This document shows positions 1 to 5,611 of a stretch of 12,856 nt of DNA, piece after piece; positions within the stretch are counted from its first letter, which is position 1, and each line of letters begins with the position of its first letter. Source of the stretch: Dehalococcoidia bacterium (GTDB taxonomy: Bacteria > Chloroflexota > Dehalococcoidia > GIF9 > AB-539-J10); contig PWUO01000237.1 in assembly GCA_003562555.1 (NCBI GenBank), forward strand, positions 1-12,856, written 5' to 3'. The notes beneath the pieces were generated by a model. The model searched no databases, was not told the DNA's origin, and saw only the letters and a list, made by a program, of their open reading frames with translations. Both the position numbers and the translations under genes were made by a program.

Positions 1-155
1 CGAGGGGAGCTGAAAATGAAGAAGGCCAGTCAAACAGAGGTAGCACGACAATTAGGTATCTCAAAATCGTACCTCTCGTTGCTGATATCAGGACAGAGAA
101 GGGTGCCAGATCACCTGAAAGAGGCTGTAAACAGTTTACAAAATCAGCTTTGGGA
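1..155. mobile_element. Probable end of an integrated element, upstream of a tRNA 3' fragment
   Basis: This stretch lies immediately upstream of a tRNA 3' half whose own 5' half is missing. It carries a phage-like helix-turn-helix reading frame. By hand count its GC is about 45%, against about 58% in a sampled core-gene line. At a tRNA-integrated element, one junction restores a whole tRNA and the other keeps only the duplicated 3' part next to host DNA. This looks like the second kind. The body of the element and any integrase would lie to the left, outside the window, so this is an inference from one junction only. Loss of the tRNA 5' half by an ordinary deletion would look the same from here. 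Confidence 0.42.
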
Positions 156-435
156 GGTGCCTTCTAAGCAGCGGGTCGTGGGTTCGAATCCCTCCAGGGA
201 CGCCAGCAGGACCGGGTCACGGCTGAAGTTCTCAGCATGTGAAGCTTGGAACGTCACAGCTCGAACTGGGTCAAAGCATTGCTTCTGCAGACCTCTGCCA
301 CCCGTAGTAGAACCCGCGGTGATGTTGCGCGCCACGTACGGACTGTGGTACATTACACAAGTTTGGCCCAATTCCCGAATCATCTCACAGGATAAGACAA
401 CGTATGGAGAATCCATCAGTAAAAGGCTTACTTGA
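16..435 (+). CDS. XRE/Cro-like helix-turn-helix protein with a chimeric C-terminus
   Basis: The ATG at 16 follows a purine-rich Shine-Dalgarno sequence (GAGGGGAG, 2-9). Residues 5-42 form a compact helix-turn-helix typical of XRE/Cro phage repressors: TEVARQLGIS is the first helix and turn, and KSYLSLLISGQRRVP is the recognition helix and following turn. A DNA-binding regulator is therefore likely; its operator is unknown. From about residue 50 the frame reads through the tRNA 3' fragment (the VVGSNPSRDA segment is the usual false translation of a T-arm), then through the rpsB promoter region, and it stops 32 bases inside rpsB. Everything after about residue 48 has no visible domain and is probably an accident of integration or of a lost stop codon. 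The real protein may be a small repressor or excisionase-like regulator whose normal 3' end lay elsewhere. I am confident of the domain, but not that the full 139-codon product is made. Confidence 0.55.
   Translation: MKKASQTEVARQLGISKSYLSLLISGQRRVPDHLKEAVNSLQNQLWEVPSKQRVVGSNPSRDASRTGSRLKFSACEAWNVTARTGSKHCFCRPLPPVVEPAVMLRATYGLWYITQVWPNSRIISQDKTTYGESISKRLT
156..205 (+). pseudogene. tRNA-Arg(TCT) 3' fragment, probable attachment site
   Basis: Bases 161-167 (CTTCTAA) read as an anticodon loop with anticodon TCT (163-165). GCAGC (168-172) is the 3' anticodon strand, 173-177 is a five-base variable loop, 178-182 and 190-194 form the T-stem around the TTCGAAT loop (183-189), 195-201 (CAGGGAC) is the 3' acceptor strand, G202 is the discriminator and 203-205 is an encoded CCA. 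No D-arm and no matching 5' acceptor strand (GTCCCTG) occurs upstream within the window. The anticodon stem has a G-G mismatch at 28/42, and the T-stem has a T-T mismatch at 50/64, so the fragment seems to be decaying. An incomplete tRNA with an intact 3' half beside a helix-turn-helix gene fits an att site. Alternatives are a plain deletion relic, or a tRNA split by an intron whose 5' exon lies to the left. Confidence 0.68.
206..403. other. Non-coding gap holding the rpsB promoter
   Basis: No convincing gene lies between the tRNA fragment and rpsB. The reading frames that cross it are the run-on of the helix-turn-helix ORF and an antisense frame, neither with a recognisable domain. A small inverted repeat (GCAGA/TCTGC, 287-298) has only a two-base loop and no following T-run, so I do not call it a terminator. 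The right part carries the candidate rpsB promoter and a short leader. Confidence 0.6.
325..354 (+). promoter_or_regulatory. Candidate extended -10 promoter for rpsB
   Basis: TTGCGC (325-330) and TACATT (349-354) are separated by 18 bases, and TGG directly before the -10 box gives an extended -10 element. Start of transcription would fall near 361, leaving a leader of about 43 bases before the rpsB ATG. The match is moderate at -35 and good at -10. It sits in the only sizeable non-coding gap before the operon, where a promoter is expected. Confidence 0.42.
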
Positions 436-1189
436 AGCAGGCGCCCACTTCGGACACCACACGAGCTACTGGCACCCAAAGATGCGGCGCTATATCTTCG
501 CGCAGCGCAACGGCATCCACATCATAGACCTCGAACAGACCGTACAGATGCTCATGACGGCGTGCGAGTTCGTGCGTGACGTTGCTTCCCACGGCAAGTC
601 CATTCTGTTCGTGGGCACCAAACGCCAGGCGCAGCAGGTCATTGAAGAGGAAGCGACGCGGTGCGAGATGTTCTACGTCAGTCAGCGTTGGCTTGGTGGG
701 ATGCTCACCAACTTCGGTAATATTCAGGCAAGGATCGACTATCTCGTACGCCTTGAGGACCGCAGGGACAAGGGTGAACTTGATCTTCTGTCCAAGAAGG
801 AACGCTCCAAGTTGGAGAAGAAGATCGAGCATCTCAACGGCCAGATGGGTGGGTTCAAGGAGATGACTTCCTTCCCGGGGGCCCTCTTCATCTCCGACCC
901 GTTGAAGGACAAGATCGCGCTCGCTGAGGCCAGGAAGGTTGGCATTCCCGTGGTCGCTATCGCCGATACCAACGTGAACCCCGACCTGATCGACTACCTG
1001 ATTCCGGCCAACGATGATGCAATTAAGGCCATTCGGCTCATCTGCAGCAAGATCGCGGATGCGGTGATCGAGGGCAGAGGAATGTTCGCTGCCGAGCAGA
1101 TCGAAGACACAGACACGGCTTCCATGAAAGAGTCCGAGGAGCCTATTGAGATGCTTCGCTCCTACTCCTTCAATCCCGACGAAAGTTAG
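404..1189 (+). CDS. rpsB: 30S ribosomal protein S2
   Basis: S2 is a 30S subunit protein that binds late in assembly and, with S1, helps dock mRNA. The 261-codon product is of usual family length. It opens with the conserved region LLEAGAHFGHHTSYWHPKM and continues with YIFAQRNGIHIIDLEQT, FVGTKRQAQ, QRWLGGMLTNF and PGALFISDPLKDKIALAEA, then VVAIADTNVNPDLIDYLIPANDDAIKAIRLI, all S2 hallmarks. The lysine- and glutamate-rich stretch between residues 124 and 147 is the coiled-coil insertion seen in bacterial S2. The ATG at 404 has an AGGA (389-392) eleven bases upstream and a candidate promoter before it. The C-terminus is acidic. It is the first gene of the plus-strand operon, 12 bases before tsf, its usual partner. 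Confidence 0.97.
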   Translation: MENPSVKGLLEAGAHFGHHTSYWHPKMRRYIFAQRNGIHIIDLEQTVQMLMTACEFVRDVASHGKSILFVGTKRQAQQVIEEEATRCEMFYVSQRWLGGMLTNFGNIQARIDYLVRLEDRRDKGELDLLSKKERSKLEKKIEHLNGQMGGFKEMTSFPGALFISDPLKDKIALAEARKVGIPVVAIADTNVNPDLIDYLIPANDDAIKAIRLICSKIADAVIEGRGMFAAEQIEDTDTASMKESEEPIEMLRSYSFNPDES

Positions 1190-1201
1190 TGGGGTTCACT
1201 T

Positions 1202-1705
1202 ATGGACATATCCGTAGATGCGGTTAAAGAAGTTCGCGCCCAGACGAGCGCGGGCATGCTCGATTGCAAGAAGGCGCTTGAGCAGTGCAGCGGTGATGTG
1301 AAGGGAGCCATTGAGGCTCTTCGCCAGAAGGGCTTCGCGATGGCTGAGAAGCGTGCCACTCGCGCGGTTGGTGAGGGCGTGGTCGTATCGTACCTGCATC
1401 ACAACAATCGCGTTGGCGCCCTCCTTGAGCTCAACTGCGAGACCGATTTCGTGGCGCGCACTGATGACTTTAGACGCCTGGCATATGACATAGCCATGCA
1501 TGTTGTAGCGGCCAGCCCTGTCTACCTCTCCCAGGAGGACCTTCCGGCCGATTCCAATTCCTCCGCTGAGGATGTGTGCCTGCTGGCGCAGCCCTTCGTT
1601 CGAGATCCTTCCAGGACTGTGGCTGAAGTTATTACCGAGTCAATCGCCAAGACTGGTGAGAATATCCGCATCGGCAAGTTCGCCCGCATCGAGGTTGGCT
1701 GCTAG
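1202..1705 (+). CDS. tsf: Elongation factor Ts, short form
   Basis: EF-Ts is the nucleotide-exchange factor that releases GDP from EF-Tu in the cytoplasm. The N-terminal UBA-like module is clear (VKEVRAQTSAGMLDCKKALE, with DVKGAIEALRQKG following), and the EF-Tu-contacting motif TDFVA lies at residues 81-85 within NCETDFVARTDDF. At 167 residues it is much shorter than the E. coli protein (about 283). It lacks most of the second core subdomain and the coiled-coil module, like the compact EF-Ts of Thermus, mitochondria and several Chloroflexota. The C-terminal IAKTGENIRIGKFARIE matches the family end, so this is a natural short form and not a truncation. A GGGG about eight bases before the ATG serves as ribosome binding site. 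pyrH does not follow, which is unusual. Confidence 0.96.
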   Translation: MDISVDAVKEVRAQTSAGMLDCKKALEQCSGDVKGAIEALRQKGFAMAEKRATRAVGEGVVVSYLHHNNRVGALLELNCETDFVARTDDFRRLAYDIAMHVVAASPVYLSQEDLPADSNSSAEDVCLLAQPFVRDPSRTVAEVITESIAKTGENIRIGKFARIEVGC

Positions 1706-1728
1706 CATTCTGCGCCAGTCGTGCGGCG

Positions 1729-1737
1729 AAGGGGAGG
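1729..1737 (+). promoter_or_regulatory. Ribosome binding site that fixes the frr start
   Basis: AAGGGGAGG lies seven bases before the ATG at 1745. It makes that codon the start in preference to the in-frame GTG at 1721, which would place this site inside the coding region and add eight residues not typical of the family. Confidence 0.7.
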
Positions 1738-1744
1738 CGCACTC

Positions 1745-2302
1745 ATGGTGAGCGAAGTCCTCAAGGGTGCAACGGCTGACATGCAGAAGTGTGTCGATGG
1801 ACTGTCGCACGAACTGGCGTCCATCAGGACTGGTCGTGCGAGCCCCGCCCTCGTTGAGGACGTGCTCGTCGAGTATCACGGCAGCAATCTCCCCCTGAAG
1901 CAGTTAGCCAACATTGCGGTCCCTGAACCCGCGATGATTACCATCCAACCCTGGGATCGAAGTGCTCTAAGGGCCGTAGAGAAAGCGCTGCTCAAGGCCA
2001 ACCTGGGGCTGAACCCATCCAACGATGGCAACATTATCCGCCTCGCCATCCCACCGCTGACTGAGGAACGCCGCATCGAACTTGCGAAGCTGGTCGGCAA
2101 GCGCGTTGAGGAACGCAAGGTCGCCCTGAGGAATATCAGGCGTGACTACATATCCAAGGTCAAGCAGATGGAGAAGGACAAGGAGATCTCCAAAGACGAG
2201 ATGGACGGCACGCTGAAGAAGATCGAGGACGTGACCGACCTTTTCGTCACCAAGACTAACGAGACCGGACAGGCGAAAGAGAGGGAGATCAAAGAGCTGT
2301 AA
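1745..2302 (+). CDS. frr: Ribosome recycling factor
   Basis: RRF works with EF-G to split the post-termination ribosome into subunits. From the ATG at 1745 the product is 185 residues, exactly the usual size. Conserved pieces are ELASIRTGRASPALVE (residues 23-38), QLANIAVPEPAMITIQPWD, KALLKANLGLNPSNDGNIIRLAIPPLTEERR and the basic helix KVALRNIRRDYISKVKQ, followed by KDEISKDE-type residues of the three-helix bundle. The start is set by the strong ribosome binding site at 1729-1737; an upstream GTG at 1721 is in frame but less likely. It lies 39 bases after tsf; in most bacteria pyrH sits in this gap. The 59 bases to cdsA contain a promoter-like element and no uppS. Confidence 0.96.
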   Translation: MVSEVLKGATADMQKCVDGLSHELASIRTGRASPALVEDVLVEYHGSNLPLKQLANIAVPEPAMITIQPWDRSALRAVEKALLKANLGLNPSNDGNIIRLAIPPLTEERRIELAKLVGKRVEERKVALRNIRRDYISKVKQMEKDKEISKDEMDGTLKKIEDVTDLFVTKTNETGQAKEREIKEL

Positions 2303-2346
2303 CCCTTCATCCCTGTGGAGGGACTCGCTGTCTCCGACTCTGTGTC

Positions 2347-2355
2347 TGCTACAAT
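2347..2355 (+). promoter_or_regulatory. Extended -10 promoter giving a possibly leaderless cdsA transcript
   Basis: TGC followed by TACAAT (2350-2355) forms a near-consensus extended -10 box. Only six bases separate it from the GTG at 2362, so the predicted first transcribed base coincides with the start codon. There is no Shine-Dalgarno sequence before that GTG. No good -35 hexamer is seen, which extended -10 promoters tolerate. The site lies in the 59-base gap after frr and would drive cdsA and the genes behind it independently of the rpsB promoter. Confidence 0.5.
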
Positions 2356-2361
2356 TGCTTC

Positions 2362-3177
2362 GTGCTTGGTCTCAGGTTGCTCACGACGGCCGTAGGCCTG
2401 CCTCTCGTTCTTCTCGCCATACTCCTTGGACCCCACCCGTTCAGCATCTTCCTCGCCGTTGTCGCGGCAGTATGCACGCTGGAGATCTGCAAACTTGCGC
2501 CGGGTTCGTCCCGACGTGATCCTCTTGCAGTGGTCGCCACTCTGTGGGCCGTGATTCTGGCCACGCGACACATACTCATTCCGTCGTCCTCGCTACAGAA
2601 CCTCGCCATTACTGTGCCGCTGATTGTGGCGCTCGTGCTCCTGCTGCCGCACACGCACAGAAATCGTACGTTCACGCAGTGGTCCTGGATGATTGCGGGT
2701 GCACTGTACGTCGGGTGGCTGTTTGGCCACTGGGGTGCGCTGTATCTGCTGCCTGGCGGAAGGGACCTTGTGCTGTTCGGGGTGATCGCGACGTTCGCAT
2801 ATGATAGTTTCGCTTACTTCTCCGGTCGCGCCTTCGGACGCCACCACGTGGCTCCACGCATCAGCGCAGCCAAGACGTGGGAAGGTGCTGCGGGTGGGCT
2901 GGCCGCAACAGTGGTGATCGGCCTTCTCGTGAGGATGGCACTGATAGCCGCATCGGGATCGTTTCCCTTCACCATATCACTGACGGTGGCTATCACTTTC
3001 TTCGTGGTGCTTGCAGCCCTGGTGGGTGATCTCGTCGAGTCCGCACTTAAGCGCAGCGTGGGCGCAAAGGATGCAGGTGTTGTGCTTCCCGGACATGGTG
3101 GCATGCTGGACCGCTTCGATAGCCTGTTGTTCGTCGGCCCGATGCTATACTACGTCTCGTTGTGGATGGCCATTTGA
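2362..3177 (+). CDS. cdsA: Phosphatidate cytidylyltransferase (CDP-diacylglycerol synthase)
   Basis: CdsA is a membrane enzyme that makes CDP-diacylglycerol from CTP and phosphatidate, the branch point of phospholipid synthesis. The protein is 271 residues, in the family range, and mostly hydrophobic with roughly seven or eight membrane segments, beginning with LLTTAVGLPLVLLAILLG at the N-terminus. The family signature is complete at residues 227-253: S-A-L-K-R, then K-D-A, then P-G-H-G-G-M-L-D-R-F-D. A second conserved piece, YFSGRAFGRHHVAPRISAAKTWEG, is the usual mid-protein S-P-x-K-T-W-E-G-like region in variant form. The GTG start at 2362 has no ribosome binding site but has an extended -10 box just upstream, so translation may be leaderless. 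uppS normally precedes this gene and is absent. The stop overlaps a possible TTG start of dxr (TTGA, 3174-3177). Confidence 0.94.
   Translation: MLGLRLLTTAVGLPLVLLAILLGPHPFSIFLAVVAAVCTLEICKLAPGSSRRDPLAVVATLWAVILATRHILIPSSSLQNLAITVPLIVALVLLLPHTHRNRTFTQWSWMIAGALYVGWLFGHWGALYLLPGGRDLVLFGVIATFAYDSFAYFSGRAFGRHHVAPRISAAKTWEGAAGGLAATVVIGLLVRMALIAASGSFPFTISLTVAITFFVVLAALVGDLVESALKRSVGAKDAGVVLPGHGGMLDRFDSLLFVGPMLYYVSLWMAI
3143..3151 (+). promoter_or_regulatory. Possible internal extended -10 box before dxr
   Basis: TGC-TATACT lies inside the 3' end of cdsA, ten bases before the GTG start option of dxr. It resembles the box before cdsA. These bases encode the M-L-Y-Y region of CdsA, so chance from coding constraint is a real alternative, and no -35 element is visible. 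Confidence 0.22.
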
Positions 3178-4307
3178 CCAGAGTTGCACTGCTTGGCAGC
3201 ACCGGCTCGATCGGAACACAGACACTCCGGGTGGCACGGCACCTGCGCGATCGTGTGGAGATTGTCGCCCTGGCAGGGGGCTGGAACACACGCCTTCTTT
3301 CACGTCAGATCGAGGAGTTCAGGCCACGGATGTATCACTCGGTGGTACCCTTCGAGCTAAGTAGCGCTGGCTCCTGTCAGACGACACTGGAGGAGATCGT
3401 CACTGACGAGCACGTAGACGCCGTCGTCGTTGCAACGGGAGGCCATGTCGGCCTCAAGCCTACCCTCGCCGCCCTTCGCCACGGGAAACGAGTCGCACTG
3501 GCCAACAAGGAGGTACTGGTGATGGCCGGTGCCCAGGTGATGGAGACGGCCAGCCGTTCAGGAGCAGAGCTGATCCCAGTCGACAGCGAGCACAGCGCGA
3601 TCTGGCAGTGCATACGTGGCGAGCCCCCTCCACACCGTATCATTCTCACCGCATCAGGCGGCCCGTTCTTCGACTACTCCTCTGGTCAGCTGGACCAGGT
3701 GACCGCGGACGAGGCACTGGCGCATCCGGTTTGGTCAATGGGATCAAAGATCACAATAGACTCCGCCACCATGATGAACAAGGGGCTCGAAATCATCGAG
3801 GCCCGCTGGCTGTTCGAGATGCCCTACGACCAGATCGATGTGCTGATTCATCGAGAATGCCTCGTGCACTCTATGGTGGAGTTCATCGACGGATCGGTCA
3901 AGGCCCAACTCAGTATGCCGGACATGGCGCTATCAATCCAGTACGCACTCACCTACCCCGACCGCGTTGCGGGTGCCGCGTCACCACTGCCGTGGGACAT
4001 GGCGCGGACGCTCAGCTTCGAACCTGCTGATTCCGACCGGTTTCCGTGTCTGAAGCTGGCACGCGACGCAGGAAAGGCAGCCCGGACCTATCCCGCCGTG
4101 CTCTGCGGAGCGGATGAAGCGGCCGTGGAGCTGTTCCTGCACGGCACGATCGGATTCCAGGACATTGCTCGAATGGTCGATTCGGCACTTGATGCTCATG
4201 AACCCGGCGATGCCTCAGATCTTGACAGTATCCTGGCTGCAGACGAGTGGGCCCGACGTTACGTTCATGATCGTTACGGAACAATCTCCTCCGGATCGGA
4301 GACATAG
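3162..4307 (+). CDS. dxr: 1-deoxy-D-xylulose 5-phosphate reductoisomerase
   Basis: DXR catalyses the NADPH-dependent rearrangement and reduction of DXP to 2-C-methyl-D-erythritol 4-phosphate, the committed step of the MEP isoprenoid pathway, and is the fosmidomycin target. Visible features are the Rossmann motif LGSTGSIGTQ near the N-terminus, LANKEVLVMAG, the metal ligands D141 and E143 in PVDSEHSAIWQ, ILTASGGPFF, HPVWSMGSKITIDSATMMNKGLE with the third ligand E210, and VHSMVEFIDGSVKAQLSMPDM. The 381-residue length is normal. Two starts are possible: GTG at 3162, or TTG at 3174, which overlaps the cdsA stop as TTGA and would give the short N-terminus usual in the family. H230-R231-E232-C233 replaces the common H-P-Q-S. 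The gene acts in one pathway with ispG, two genes downstream. Confidence 0.96.
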   Translation: MDGHLTRVALLGSTGSIGTQTLRVARHLRDRVEIVALAGGWNTRLLSRQIEEFRPRMYHSVVPFELSSAGSCQTTLEEIVTDEHVDAVVVATGGHVGLKPTLAALRHGKRVALANKEVLVMAGAQVMETASRSGAELIPVDSEHSAIWQCIRGEPPPHRIILTASGGPFFDYSSGQLDQVTADEALAHPVWSMGSKITIDSATMMNKGLEIIEARWLFEMPYDQIDVLIHRECLVHSMVEFIDGSVKAQLSMPDMALSIQYALTYPDRVAGAASPLPWDMARTLSFEPADSDRFPCLKLARDAGKAARTYPAVLCGADEAAVELFLHGTIGFQDIARMVDSALDAHEPGDASDLDSILAADEWARRYVHDRYGTISSGSET

Positions 4308-4309
4308 AC

Positions 4310-5611
4310 ATGATTGAGACGATACTGCTCTTCATAGTATCACTGTTCGTGGTAATCCTCGTGCATGAGTTCGGGCACTTCATCGCGTCAAAGCGTATCG
4401 GAGTCGCCGTTGAGGAGTTCGGCATCGGATTCCCCCCTCGGCTGTTCGGCCGTATGTGGAAGGGTACGCTCTACTCGATCAACGCGCTGCCAATCGGCGC
4501 GTTCGTGAAGAGCAAGGGAGAGAACGACCGCACTGTGGAGGGCAGCCTCGCGGCGCAAGGACCGTGGCGGCGGCTGTTCGTGTACGCAGCAGGTCCGATG
4601 GCCAACATCCTCCTCGCCTTCGTCCTTCTCAGTGTGTTCTTCGCCCTGCCGCGTGCAGCGATCGTCAGCGACGGAGTCCTCGTGTACCAGGTACAGGAAG
4701 ACTCAGCGGCGCATGTTGCAGGATTGGAGCGAGGCGACGTCATCGTCACCGCAAACGACCGCGCTGTACGAACGTGGAACGATCTGCAGGCCGCCATGGC
4801 CGTGTCCCCCGGAGACTCTATAGAGATTGAGGTATTGAGAGATACAACCCGGTTCCCAGTCACCGTGATCCCCGAGTACTCCGAGTCGCTCGGGCGGAAC
4901 ATCATCGGTATCACGCTGGCGCGAAACATCGTGACGTCCGTAGAACCCGGATCACCGGCGGCCGTGGAAATCGCAGAGGGCGACTCGCTCCTTGGCGTCG
5001 ACGGCGCGACGGTCATCAATCAGGCCGATCTGACCGAGAGGCTCTCCAGGGTGGACCTAGAGAGCACCGTTGTCGTCACAATGCTGAGCGACGAAGGTGC
5101 CTACACCGTGGAACTGACAGGTTCCCAGGTCCAATCTGGAAGCCTTGGGATTGACCTGCAGTGGGCCCCGAATACGAGAATAGAACGGTTACCAACGTCG
5201 CCCGGCACTGCCGTGCTGACGAGCGCCACGTATATAGTCTCCATGCCGGCACTAATTGTAGCGTCGCTCCCATTGATGCAGGAAGATCCCTCACTTGCAT
5301 TCGTCGGCCCCATCGGTGCCGGACAGCTCACTGTAGAGGCTGTGCGGACGTTTGGCCCTACGAATCTGATCTTCATCGCCGGCCTTATCAGTATCGGCAT
5401 CGCACTGTTCAACCTCATTCCTATACCCCCTCTTGACGGTGGTGGCATTCTCGTCGCCCTCGTCGAGGCAGTCCGCCGCGGCAGACCACTGTCGGAACGT
5501 GCGCTCCGCTTCGCATACGCTGGTGGGACCGCACTGTTAATCACACTTGTGATACTGATTACGACCAGTGACCTACTGCGTCTGATCGAAGGCAGGGGTT
5601 TCGGACTGTGA
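4310..5611 (+). CDS. rseP: Site-2 intramembrane zinc metalloprotease (RseP/RasP family)
   Basis: RseP-type proteases cut membrane-bound anti-sigma factors and leftover signal peptides within the membrane. The 433-residue product begins with a membrane segment carrying the zinc-binding motif H19-E20-F-G-H23. Next come a GAFVK loop (variant of the usual G-G-Y-V-K) and a second membrane segment containing AAGPMANILLAFVLL. Two tandem PDZ-like domains lie outside the membrane, about residues 122-190 and 206-275. The third catalytic piece is N368-L-I-P-I-P-P-L-D376-G-G, where D376 should be the third zinc ligand, with a final membrane segment near the C-terminus. The ATG follows GGAG (4298-4301) at eight bases and lies two bases after dxr. 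The substrate here is not known; neither a sigma nor an anti-sigma gene is nearby. The symbol rests on family and neighbourhood; rasP or mmpA would be equivalent names. Confidence 0.93.
   Translation: MIETILLFIVSLFVVILVHEFGHFIASKRIGVAVEEFGIGFPPRLFGRMWKGTLYSINALPIGAFVKSKGENDRTVEGSLAAQGPWRRLFVYAAGPMANILLAFVLLSVFFALPRAAIVSDGVLVYQVQEDSAAHVAGLERGDVIVTANDRAVRTWNDLQAAMAVSPGDSIEIEVLRDTTRFPVTVIPEYSESLGRNIIGITLARNIVTSVEPGSPAAVEIAEGDSLLGVDGATVINQADLTERLSRVDLESTVVVTMLSDEGAYTVELTGSQVQSGSLGIDLQWAPNTRIERLPTSPGTAVLTSATYIVSMPALIVASLPLMQEDPSLAFVGPIGAGQLTVEAVRTFGPTNLIFIAGLISIGIALFNLIPIPPLDGGGILVALVEAVRRGRPLSERALRFAYAGGTALLITLVILITTSDLLRLIEGRGFGL

Noticed and set aside
287..298. Inverted repeat GCAGA/TCTGC upstream of rpsB
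   Set aside because: A two-base loop, no T-run and no context for an operator make it likely to be chance.
144..479. 111-codon minus-strand frame across the tRNA fragment and rpsB start
   Set aside because: It covers a tRNA relic and the conserved start of rpsB and has no domain.
1721..1744. Longer frr start at GTG 1721
   Set aside because: The ribosome binding site lies inside this extension and points to the ATG at 1745, which gives the normal 185-residue length.
2310..2323. Five-base-pair hairpin TCCCT/AGGGA after frr as a terminator
   Set aside because: The stem is short and no T-run follows; it does not look like an intrinsic terminator.
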